A stretch of 54,312 bases of DNA, taken from the NCBI GenBank assembly GCA_003696675.1, contig RFGH01000121.1, positions 1-54,312 on the forward strand, given 5' to 3'. Position 1 is the stretch's first letter, and every line of letters starts with the position of its first letter. The position numbers and the translations under genes were made by a program. Positions 26,765 through 34,169 of the stretch are shown one piece after another. This DNA is from Planctomycetota bacterium (GTDB taxonomy: Bacteria > Planctomycetota > Phycisphaerae > Phycisphaerales > UBA1924). Below the pieces are notes generated by a model. It was not told where the DNA came from. It did no database searches and saw nothing but the letters and a program-made list of their open reading frames with translations.

Positions 26765-28339
26765 TCACTTGGCGAGCCGGGCGATCAGACGCCACAGGTC
26801 GTGGCTGTTCAGGTTGAGCCCGGTCTGGGTGTTGAATCGTTCGGCCACACGATCGAAGCCTTCGGTGTAGGGCAGGCGGTCGCGCTGGCCCAGCGAACCC
26901 GCGTGCTCGACCACCAGCGATTCGAGCAGCGACTCGTGTTCGGGGTCGATCTTGGGCGGGTGGTCCGGCACACGCCCGAGCCGCGGCAGCCGCCCCGCCT
27001 TGCGCAGTCGCTGGAGCGAGTGCAGCGCCTCACGCCGATCGTCCACGCCGGCCAGCCGACACAGCCGCTCGAACGCCTCGGTATAAGGCAGGGCGTCAAG
27101 CGTCCGCCCGACCTGCTGGTAGGCTTCGATCAACGCCTTGATGTAGGCGTCGAGCGTCACGGACTCGGCGAACAGCGTGGGGCCGGGCGTGTCCGGTTCG
27201 GCGATCGAAGGAGTCACCCCGTCGGGGGCGCGGTCGCCCGTGTGCATCACCGATTCCCACGGGGCGAGCAGCTCGATGGGCCGATGGGCGGGATCGAAGA
27301 AGTCGGCCATGCAGCGTTCGAAGAGCGCGTGCCGCCGGGCGTTGGAGATCCCCCCGTCGATGTGGCCGTAGGGAACCAGGAACCGCCACTTGCGGGCAGG
27401 GTCGGCGTCGATCGCGTTGAAGATCGCGGCGGCGGTGGGGGCCGGGACGATGTCGTCCTTCATCGCCAGTTTCGCCAGCGTCGGACGCCGGACCTTGGTG
27501 GCGTGGACGACCGCGTCGCAGAGCCGGACGCGGTCGATCAGCTCCTCACGCCGGGCGGCGTGGTGGGTCAGGTGCTTCTCGAGGTCGGCCGCGCTGCCGC
27601 ACGCGGGGCGGGCGAACCGCCACCGCCAGTCGCCCAGGCTCGGCAGCCCGAGCGCGAGCCGGTCGATGAAGTGGGCTCGGGGCAGCCGCCCGGCCAGTTG
27701 GGCGGCCGCCATCACCGCGATGCCGCCGCCCAGCGATTCGCCGAACAGCATCACGCACGGGTTATCGCTCGGCTCCGGCTCGGCATCGATTCCCTCGCCG
27801 TACCGACCGAGCATCCAGTTCCGCATCGCCCGGCACGCGTTGAACACATCCGCGACCGCATGCGGCAGGACCCACTCGTTCGGGGTCTCGGCATCGAAAC
27901 GGCGGGCCAGCCAGCCGGCGCCCAGCCGGTCCGGCGTCCGCAGATCGCCAGTCTCCCGCTGCGAGCCGGGGAAGCCGCGCAGCCGGATCGCGAACACCGC
28001 CACCCCCTTGTCCGCCAGCGTCCGCCAGCGGGCATCCTCCACGGCGCACTCCTTCGGGCTCGTGCCATGCACGACGACGAGCGAGCCACGCACCGGCGTG
28101 CCCCTCGGCGGCACGATCATCCGCCCGCCGATCCGCACGCCGCCGACGGAGTCGAACTCGTGCGTCACGGTGGGATCGGAAGCGTCTTCGGTCGTCCGGC
28201 GGCGTACGCCGGGTCGCTCGGCAACCACCGCGTTGTACCAGTGGGTCCAGAAGGGCGAATGCTCCGGCGCGGGCGTGGGATCGCCGACATGCGCGAAGGT
28301 GCGCACGCCCGGCAGTCCGAAATCGTCCGGTTCGATCAT
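26765..28339 (-). CDS. Alpha/beta hydrolase with duplicated C-terminal LPYTE domain
   Basis: A 524-residue protein. Residues about 60-355 form an alpha/beta-hydrolase (esterase-like) domain: SLVVVHGTSPKE with the oxyanion strand, LFGESLGGGIAV with the nucleophile Ser, and a late PYGHIDGG that could supply the His. The C-terminal 120 residues hold two diverged copies of a helical unit. Each starts LPYTE (about residues 405 and 480): LPYTEAFERLCRLAG and LPYTEGFDRVAERF, ending with RLRK and RLIARLAK. It has no signal peptide. The substrate is unknown. It sits 3 bases from the TolB-like gene and 20 bases from the unknown gene, indicating one transcript. Confidence 0.75.
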   Translation of the reverse strand: MIEPDDFGLPGVRTFAHVGDPTPAPEHSPFWTHWYNAVVAERPGVRRRTTEDASDPTVTHEFDSVGGVRIGGRMIVPPRGTPVRGSLVVVHGTSPKECAVEDARWRTLADKGVAVFAIRLRGFPGSQRETGDLRTPDRLGAGWLARRFDAETPNEWVLPHAVADVFNACRAMRNWMLGRYGEGIDAEPEPSDNPCVMLFGESLGGGIAVMAAAQLAGRLPRAHFIDRLALGLPSLGDWRWRFARPACGSAADLEKHLTHHAARREELIDRVRLCDAVVHATKVRRPTLAKLAMKDDIVPAPTAAAIFNAIDADPARKWRFLVPYGHIDGGISNARRHALFERCMADFFDPAHRPIELLAPWESVMHTGDRAPDGVTPSIAEPDTPGPTLFAESVTLDAYIKALIEAYQQVGRTLDALPYTEAFERLCRLAGVDDRREALHSLQRLRKAGRLPRLGRVPDHPPKIDPEHESLLESLVVEHAGSLGQRDRLPYTEGFDRVAERFNTQTGLNLNSHDLWRLIARLAK

Positions 28340-28342
28340 CCC

Positions 28343-29641
28343 TCAGCTTCCCGGCATGTACTCACCAAAGCCCTCTTCGAGCTTGCGGTCCTCGATCCTG
28401 CGCTTCTCGGCGTTCATCCGCGCTTTCACAGCGTCGAGATCGATCCGTGCGGCCCAGAGCTGGCTGCTCGGGCGGGCCTCGCCCTCGACCTGCGCACCCC
28501 GCTGGGCCGTCCACATCATCCACTCGCCATCGGGTGTGAACACCGGCAGCCCGTCGAACCCGCGGGCATCGGTGATGCGGACGTGGGCCCGGTCTTCCGG
28601 CTTCTGGTCGCCCGTGGCGTCGATCGCGAACACCTCGTAGTTCCCATGGCTGATCTCGCTGGTGGCGTAGAACAACATGGAGCCGTCCGGGGTGAAGAAC
28701 GGGGCCCAGTTCACGTGGTCGTTGTCCGTGATCGGGATTTCCCGGGCGATGCCGATGACCTTGCCGGAGTTGTCGAACGCGAGCTCAGAGATGTAGAGCT
28801 GCAGCGCCTTGTCGCCCCGCCGGTCGGAGCGGTAGCAGATCCGCGTTCCGTCGGGCGAGAAGAACGGCCCGCCGTCGTAGCCGGGTTCGGCGATGAGTTC
28901 GGTGTGCGTTTCGGTGACGGTGTCATAGATCCAGAGATCGCCGTCGTCCCCCCCGGGCTTGAGCCGGGTGTAAAGGATGTGGCGGCCATCGGGCGACCAC
29001 GAGGCTTCCGCGTCGTAGCCGTCGCGGGACCAGAGGGCGGTATTGTCACCCAATGGATGTGCGCATACGCCGTTCACGGTTTGTTCGCCACCGAAGAAGT
29101 AGGACCCAGAGCCGCTTCCCCCGATGGTGTCGATTCGCACGCTCCGGGTGACAATCTCCATCTCGTTGGGGAACTGCCATGTGTAGCGTGAAGTCCCGCG
29201 TTGATACCCCGATGCGCCCTCCTCGTTCGGCGGAGTTGTGGTCGTGCCGAACAGGACGGTGTACGCCCTCAGCGGGGTGAAGTCGGTGGGGTGGAACCAG
29301 CCGCAGGTGTTGGAGCTGCCCGGCTCGGACAGCAGGGTCGGCGTACCCAGCCCGGTGATCGTGCCGTCCCCATCGCGGGCGACCGGGGCGACATACATCC
29401 CGTAATACCGCTCGGCCGGCTCGTCACCCGTCGGGCGGGGGGTGCCTTGGAAGATGATCATGTTCCCGTCCGGCGAGAAATAGGACTCGCCGGCCTTGAG
29501 GAACATCCGCTCGCTGGTCAACTGAACATGGTCGGTCAGGCACCACGATTCCTTGCTCGGCCACTCCGCGTCCCACCCGGGGTTGGGTGACGAGGCGGGG
29601 GCGGTTCCGGCGGCGAGGGTCAGGGCGACGGTCGCGAGCAT
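28343..29641 (-). CDS. Secreted TolB-like beta-propeller protein
   Basis: A 432-residue protein with an N-terminal signal peptide (MLATVALTLAAGTAPASS). At least five repeats of the PD40/WD40-like type follow, each with an FSPDG or similar turn: YFSPDGNMIIFQ, ASWSPDGRHILYT, PFFSPDGTRICYRSDR, PFFTPDGSMLFYATS, PVFTPDGEWMMWT. Such six- or seven-bladed propellers act outside the cytoplasm, often as docking platforms. No peptidase domain is fused. GGAGG lies 14 bases before the ATG. It is the first gene of the cluster that ends in fahA; a propeller next to a fumarylacetoacetase is unexpected and the link may only be positional. Confidence 0.85.
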   Translation of the reverse strand: MLATVALTLAAGTAPASSPNPGWDAEWPSKESWCLTDHVQLTSERMFLKAGESYFSPDGNMIIFQGTPRPTGDEPAERYYGMYVAPVARDGDGTITGLGTPTLLSEPGSSNTCGWFHPTDFTPLRAYTVLFGTTTTPPNEEGASGYQRGTSRYTWQFPNEMEIVTRSVRIDTIGGSGSGSYFFGGEQTVNGVCAHPLGDNTALWSRDGYDAEASWSPDGRHILYTRLKPGGDDGDLWIYDTVTETHTELIAEPGYDGGPFFSPDGTRICYRSDRRGDKALQLYISELAFDNSGKVIGIAREIPITDNDHVNWAPFFTPDGSMLFYATSEISHGNYEVFAIDATGDQKPEDRAHVRITDARGFDGLPVFTPDGEWMMWTAQRGAQVEGEARPSSQLWAARIDLDAVKARMNAEKRRIEDRKLEEGFGEYMPGS

Positions 29642-29699
29642 GGTCACTTCGGGGGCCTCCTTCGGCGATGCCCGGGCCCGGGGGTCTGCCGGGCCGGGG

Positions 29700-29705
29700 T
29701 ACAGT
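29700..29705 (+). promoter_or_regulatory. -10 box (TACAGT) of the pseudouridine synthase gene
   Basis: TACAGT then five bases then the GTG at 29711. Transcription should begin at the start codon. There is no Shine-Dalgarno. Confidence 0.45.
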
Positions 29706-29710
29706 CCTGC

Positions 29711-30505
29711 GTGAGCGATCCTAGCGCCAGACCACGCAAGCCCAAGCCGCTCGACAACGGGCCGCACCCCGTTCGGCGGGTGCAGTTCGGGCCAGTCCCG
29801 ACCTTCGTCTACGACCCACCGCCCGGCAATCCCCGCGTGATCCACGAAGAACGGAGTTTCGTCGTGGTCGACAAGCCCGCCGGCCTCCTGGCCGTGCCGG
29901 GCATCGCCGAGGAGAAGCAGGACTGCGTCCGCTCCCGCGTGGCGGGAATGTTCCCCCACGCCACCGGGCCGATGACCTGCCACCGGCTCGACCTGTCGAC
30001 CTCCGGCATCATGATCCTCGGGCTCGACGCCAAGACCCACCGCAATCTTTCCAAACAGTTCGAGTTCCGCAAGACCCGCAAGCGGTACATCGCGCTGGTC
30101 GAGGGCCACCTCGCCCAGGACAGCGGCGAGATCAACACGCCCATGCGTAAGGATGTCGAGGTCCGTCCACTGATGCTGGTCGACTATTTCGACGGGCTGC
30201 CCAGCGTCACGCGGTGGCGGGTGCTGGCTCGCGAGCAGTGGGAGGGCCAGCCCGTGACGAGGGTCGAACTCGAGCCGCACACCGGGCGGACCCACCAGCT
30301 CCGCGTCCACGCCGCCCACCCGCGGATCACCACCATCGGAGAGCCCGGTCCGGACCACACGCCGGGTTTGGGGGCGCCGATCGTCGGCGACGAGCTCTAC
30401 GGCGGGCTGCCCGCGCCTCGTCTGATGCTGCACGCGTCGATGCTCACGATCTACCACCCCAAGACAGGCAAGCGGATGACCTTCCGCGCGCCGGATGCGT
30501 TCTGA
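29711..30505 (+). CDS. RluA-family pseudouridine synthase
   Basis: A 264-residue enzyme of the RluA/RsuA superfamily that isomerises specific uridines in rRNA or tRNA. The catalytic motif HRLDLSTSGIMIL stands near residue 95, with the essential Asp. VVVDKPAGLLAVPG precedes it; RKRYIALVEGHL and the late HTGRTHQLRVHAAH follow. The target uridine cannot be told from sequence. GTG start, with a TACAGT -10 box five bases before it and no Shine-Dalgarno, so probably a leaderless mRNA. The N-terminal 35 residues are basic and proline-rich and may bind RNA. Confidence 0.9.
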   Translation: MSDPSARPRKPKPLDNGPHPVRRVQFGPVPTFVYDPPPGNPRVIHEERSFVVVDKPAGLLAVPGIAEEKQDCVRSRVAGMFPHATGPMTCHRLDLSTSGIMILGLDAKTHRNLSKQFEFRKTRKRYIALVEGHLAQDSGEINTPMRKDVEVRPLMLVDYFDGLPSVTRWRVLAREQWEGQPVTRVELEPHTGRTHQLRVHAAHPRITTIGEPGPDHTPGLGAPIVGDELYGGLPAPRLMLHASMLTIYHPKTGKRMTFRAPDAF

Positions 30506-30507
30506 CC

Positions 30508-30687
30508 ATGCATGCCCCGTCGTGTCCATCGTGCGGGCAGCGGGCGGTCTTGGTGCGATCGTTCGGAAATCTGCTCCGCACGATCGGTGCGTTTGTGGTG
30601 GCGTGGTTCGCCGCGGACCTGGTTCCGCTCAGATGGCGGTGCCGGGCGTGCGGGCGGCGGTTTCTGGCCGTGTCGGACGATGCCTAG
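30508..30687 (+). CDS. Small zinc-ribbon protein
   Basis: A 59-residue protein starting three bases after the pseudouridine synthase stop. It has two Cys-x-x-Cys knuckles, CPSCG near the N-terminus and CRACG near residue 46, separated by a hydrophobic stretch (TIGAFVVAWFAADLV) long enough to be a membrane helix or a buried core. It probably binds one zinc. The function is unknown. Its stop overlaps the convergent GAF-domain gene by four bases. Confidence 0.6.
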   Translation: MHAPSCPSCGQRAVLVRSFGNLLRTIGAFVVAWFAADLVPLRWRCRACGRRFLAVSDDA

Positions 30688-31178
30688 TAGACGAGCGCCG
30701 GCAGGTGCGGGGCGGGCCAGGAGATGCCCGTGGACTCCATCAGGCGGCGGAGTTCGATGAGGTCGTGCTCGGAGAAGGCCCGGCGTTCGAAGCTGTCCAG
30801 ATCCAGCACGCCGTAGCACCTGCCCTGCTCGTCGAAGAGGGGGATCACCAGCTCGGACAGGTCGCGGGGGTCGCAAGCGACATAGTTCATGCCCAGGTTG
30901 GTCACATCGTGGACGATCAGTGGGCGGCGTTTGAGGTAGGCTTGGCCGCAAGCGCCGTGCAGCCCGATGGGGCTGCAGGCCGGCTTGTCGCGGGACGGCC
31001 CGAGCACCATCTCGTCCGCACCGTCGACCTTTGTGTAAAAGCCCACCCAAGACACGCCTGCGTCCTTGAGGAATCGCCAGAGGGTGTCCGCGACCGAACG
31101 CATCCGCTGGGTCCGATCGCCCGCGACGCTGTTCAGCGCGAGAGCAATGGGGGCGTAGTCGCGTTCGTACGCGGTCAT
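30684..31178 (-). CDS. msrC: Free methionine-(R)-sulfoxide reductase (GAF domain)
   Basis: A 164-residue single-GAF-domain enzyme. It keeps all three cysteines of the fRMsr family: C68 (KPACSP), C77 (HGACGQA) and C102 (YVACDP). They are spaced as in the known enzyme, with conserved DVTNLG and LVIPLFDEQGRCYGVLDLDS around them. It reduces free Met-R-sulfoxide and protects methionine pools from oxidation. It has its own ATG, without a clear Shine-Dalgarno. It lies downstream of rpsR on the same strand, 33 bases away, close to a redox gene cluster, which fits an oxidative-stress role. Confidence 0.88.
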   Translation of the reverse strand: MTAYERDYAPIALALNSVAGDRTQRMRSVADTLWRFLKDAGVSWVGFYTKVDGADEMVLGPSRDKPACSPIGLHGACGQAYLKRRPLIVHDVTNLGMNYVACDPRDLSELVIPLFDEQGRCYGVLDLDSFERRAFSEHDLIELRRLMESTGISWPAPHLPALVY

Positions 31179-31211
31179 GATGGGTCCGGGTTGACGGGGT
31201 CGCGGCGTCCC

Positions 31212-31457
31212 TTAGAGGGTCGCGTCGGTGAAGGGCAGCAGGCCGATGAAGCGGGCCCGCTTGATGGCGGCGGCGACCATCTTCTGCTGGCGAGCGTTGG
31301 TGTTGTTGCGCTTGCGCCCGTGGATCTTGCCGTTGGCGGTCATTAGGCGGCGGAGCGCATCGACATCCTTGTAGTCGACATACTCCACGCCCTTGCCGGA
31401 AGTCTTGATGAGCGGGTTCTTGCTGGCGGCGGGGGCGGCTTCGTCGTGACGCGACAT
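31212..31457 (-). CDS. rpsR: 30S ribosomal protein S18
   Basis: A small-subunit protein of 81 residues that pairs with S6. It contains the family core: VDYKDVDALRRLMTANGKIHGRKRNNTNARQQKMVAAAIKRARFIGLLPF. An ATG start with GGAG seven bases upstream is chosen over an earlier in-frame start. Unlike in most bacteria it is not next to rpsF or rplI. It sits 84 bases downstream of a DoxX/MauE gene, and msrC follows. Confidence 0.95.
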   Translation of the reverse strand: MSRHDEAAPAASKNPLIKTSGKGVEYVDYKDVDALRRLMTANGKIHGRKRNNTNARQQKMVAAAIKRARFIGLLPFTDATL

Positions 31458-31541
31458 GATCTCGGCTCCGTCCTGGTCTGATCGGCCCGGGAGTGCCAAC
31501 GCGGCACGATCCGGGCGACGGATGGGTTTCGGGCCGAAACC

Positions 31542-32147
31542 TTAGGCACGGTCTCCGATGGGGTCGAACCGTATGTCGGCGTCCCCACCCGTGTTCGGGC
31601 CTTTGTTGGCTTGGGGGGGCAGGGGGTCATGTTCCGACCAGTGGTCCCGACGCCGGGTTTGGAGGGCGTGGTCGATCGACAGAAGCCCGCCCTGACGCCA
31701 GATCAGGTACCCGGCCGGGATCAGCAACACCAGATTCCGGATGACCTGGCACCACCCGATCTCGTGCCCGCAGACAAGGTTCAGGTCCCCGAAGCAGGAA
31801 CAGGAGGCATTGAGCCCCCGGAAGATGACCGACATCAGAGCAGCCATAAAGCCCACCAGGGCCAGGCCCAGCGTGAGAGCGGAGGCACGGGTCCAGAATC
31901 CCAGCACCAGCATTACGCCAGCGACCAGCTCGATCCATGGAATGGTGAACGCCCCGGTGATGATCAGGTGCCCGAACTCGTTGGCGTCAAGAACTTTAAA
32001 GCCCTTGATGGCTTCGGCGAACGACTGTGGATCCTGCAGCTTCTTGAACGCCGCGAGGCAGAACAGCCCGCCCAGACCCACTCGGAGGGGGAGTTGGAGT
32101 AGGACTGCTTCGGCGATGATGCCCAAGCCCGGCTTTGACCCGCTCAA
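31542..32147 (-). CDS. MauE/DoxX-like redox membrane protein
   Basis: A 201-residue membrane protein with four hydrophobic helices in the first 150 residues. A Cys-rich loop, SCSCFGDLNLVCGHEIGWCQ, then leads to VIRNLVLLIPAGYLIW, the MauE-like signature. Family members work with thiol-redox partners at the membrane. The TTG start overlaps the rhodanese stop by four bases and sits five bases after GGAGGTGA, an excellent Shine-Dalgarno. An N-terminal reading longer by 15 codons is rejected on this basis. The tail is hydrophilic and proline-rich. It is probably the partner of the rhodanese and DUF1573 proteins encoded upstream. Confidence 0.82.
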   Translation of the reverse strand: MSGSKPGLGIIAEAVLLQLPLRVGLGGLFCLAAFKKLQDPQSFAEAIKGFKVLDANEFGHLIITGAFTIPWIELVAGVMLVLGFWTRASALTLGLALVGFMAALMSVIFRGLNASCSCFGDLNLVCGHEIGWCQVIRNLVLLIPAGYLIWRQGGLLSIDHALQTRRRDHWSEHDPLPPQANKGPNTGGDADIRFDPIGDRA

Positions 32148-32776
32148 GGTGTCACCTCCGTCCCTTCGACGGGCAGTCCGGCGTTGGCCCAATCTTCGTA
32201 TCCCTTGCCGAGGATGCGGATATCGAAGTCGTATTGGAGCTGTTCGATGCGGATGGCCGTGTTTTCCGAGGCGTCGCAGTCACCTCCGGTGCAGTAGATG
32301 ACGACGATGCCGCCCGGCGGGATGAAGTTCAGTTCTTCCTGGCCTTCGCTGGTGACTACACGCGACGCGGGCATCCAGATTGCTCCCTCGATGTGTCCTC
32401 GCTCGAATTCGGACTGGTAGCGGGCGTCGAGGAAGAAGGCGCCGTCCTGGAACAAGGCGAACGCTTCTCGCAGCGTGATAGAACCTTCCTTGACGGGTTC
32501 ATCCAGCGGCGAAGATGCCTGCATCGAGTCCGGTGCGGCGTCGGTGGTTTCAGAGGACGGCGGATCCCGGTCGGGCGGTGTTTCTCCCTGCGGGGTCTGG
32601 GGCTGATCCGCGGGGGCGTCGTCCCGCCCGATCGGGGGAGTCTCTGCCGTGCGGACCTGGCGGACCACCACGACCGGCGCCTTGTCCATGACGATCGATC
32701 TGAACAGCGTGTGCCCGGTCGCGAGCACAAAGCCGAGCCCTGCGATGGCGAGCAGTTGAGCGGGAGTGCGGATCAT
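32144..32776 (-). CDS. Membrane-anchored rhodanese-like protein
   Basis: A 210-residue protein with an N-terminal hydrophobic anchor (LLAIAGLGFVLATGHTLF, about residues 8-25). A Pro/Asp-rich linker of about 70 residues follows. The C-terminal single rhodanese domain (about 95-205) has LDARYQSEFERGHIEGAIWMP and an active-site loop CTGGDC at about residue 160 that carries the reactive Cys. The domain should lie outside the cytoplasmic membrane and transfer or reduce sulfur species. Four-base overlap with the MauE-like gene and a 36-base gap to the DUF1573 gene indicate one operon. Confidence 0.85.
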   Translation of the reverse strand: MIRTPAQLLAIAGLGFVLATGHTLFRSIVMDKAPVVVVRQVRTAETPPIGRDDAPADQPQTPQGETPPDRDPPSSETTDAAPDSMQASSPLDEPVKEGSITLREAFALFQDGAFFLDARYQSEFERGHIEGAIWMPASRVVTSEGQEELNFIPPGGIVVIYCTGGDCDASENTAIRIEQLQYDFDIRILGKGYEDWANAGLPVEGTEVTP

Positions 32777-32812
32777 GGGCCTTCCTTTGCCCCGGCCGTT
32801 CCGGACGCGGCG

Positions 32813-33907
32813 TTATTGGGGACGCAGCTGCCCGTAGATCTGCATGGGGCTGGTTTCCTCGTCTTTCACATCGGAGATCACATTGATCACCGAGTTAAAG
32901 CGGGCGGCCGGCTCGAGCACCTTGCCTGTGATGCGGATGATCCACTCTACGGGATTCTCCGGATCGACCGGCTCGAATGTGAAGGAGGACTCCACGGTCC
33001 GATTCACCAGGTTCACATCCTTGATGTGGAAGGGCTTGCCCGAACGCGAGGTGACGCGGACCTCGCGGTCGAACTCATCACCGACCACAAGACGGCCCAG
33101 GGTCAGGCGGGCGGGGGAGAACTGCAGATCGCCCATGATGCGGGCCACGGCAGACATGGAGAAGATCGGCTTTCGCTCGTCATTGGTGCGGATCGAGATC
33201 TCGGTGCGAAGCTGGCCGGGTTTGGCCTCGGGCTTGAGCGTGACCTTGAGGATGGACGCGTAGAGCTTTTCACCCTCGACCTCGACCTCACCGGCGGGGA
33301 CAACCTCAATGTCGAAGTTCATGGGGTCGTCGGTGGTGGCGCGGGTGACCTCGAACTCGGGGAAGCGGCCGAGGACGCGGATTTCTTTGACATCCCCGAC
33401 CCCCTTTTCGAGGGACATGAAGTTGAGCACCGCGTTTGGCTCGACCACGACGATGGGCTTGACGAACGCCCGGAAAGTCAAGTTGGCCGAGGGGGTGGAG
33501 GTTGAGTCGGTGAAGACCTGGATGGACTGCACGACCGATCCGCGTTTGCCCTTCGGATCGAAGTCCACGCGGATCACGCCGGTCTCGTTGGGGGCGTACA
33601 CCTTCTTTTCGAGTTCGGGCACGGTGCAGCCGCACGAAGGCTTGATGTGCGAGATCGTCAGCGGGCCGGAGCCGGCGTTGCGGAACTTGTACTCGGCATG
33701 CCCCTTCTCGGTGTCGAACAGTTCGCCCATCTCCAGTTGGTCGTTCTCGATCACAAGACGCCCGGCACCGACGGTCTCGTCGTTGAACACCGCCGGGGCG
33801 TCGTCCGTCCCGCCGGTCGGGAAGAGCTGGGCCGACGCGGGACTGCTGATAGCGAACAGCATCGCGGGAACCAGGACAGCGGTGAGACGCGGATTGCGAC
33901 GGGTCAT
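32813..33907 (-). CDS. Secreted DUF1573 protein
   Basis: A 364-residue exported protein. The signal peptide ends about residue 27 (ISSPASAQ). The first DUF1573 domain (about 55-140) carries the HIKPSCGCTVPE motif with its paired cysteines; a Met- and Asp-rich region follows, then a second Ig-like part. DUF1573 proteins belong to the ASH/immunoglobulin-like group and are common in Bacteroidetes and planctomycetes; their function is unknown. I use the ATG at 33907 because GGAG lies six bases before it; the ATG two codons earlier touches the GGAG directly. It is the first gene of the redox cassette. Confidence 0.85.
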   Translation of the reverse strand: MTRRNPRLTAVLVPAMLFAISSPASAQLFPTGGTDDAPAVFNDETVGAGRLVIENDQLEMGELFDTEKGHAEYKFRNAGSGPLTISHIKPSCGCTVPELEKKVYAPNETGVIRVDFDPKGKRGSVVQSIQVFTDSTSTPSANLTFRAFVKPIVVVEPNAVLNFMSLEKGVGDVKEIRVLGRFPEFEVTRATTDDPMNFDIEVVPAGEVEVEGEKLYASILKVTLKPEAKPGQLRTEISIRTNDERKPIFSMSAVARIMGDLQFSPARLTLGRLVVGDEFDREVRVTSRSGKPFHIKDVNLVNRTVESSFTFEPVDPENPVEWIIRITGKVLEPAARFNSVINVISDVKDEETSPMQIYGQLRPQ

Positions 33908-34169
33908 GGTCATCTCCGTTGCAGGAAGGAAAGGTCTTTATTCAGCATGCACGGCCCGGAGTCTCGGGCTGCCGAGCACATGGTACGGCCCGCGCGGGCG
34001 GCTTGTTCAGGTCATCGTGTGGCCTGTTCGGGGTGGATGCAAGCGAAACCGGGTCGGCGACCAGTGTTTCCAGAAATATCGGGTTCTCGACGGCCTCGCC
34101 GTGTCTGGGTGGTCTGTTCCAACAGGTTTTATCGGACATCGGCTGTGCCCTTGAACGACGGCCCCCGTG

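Noticed and set aside
33914-34169. Possible small RNA in the gap between the DUF1573 gene and the M64 gene
   Set aside because: I see no strong hairpin with a T tract and no open frame with coding character. The CAACGGG/CCCGTTG inverted repeat at 34171-34191 lies within the M64 coding end.
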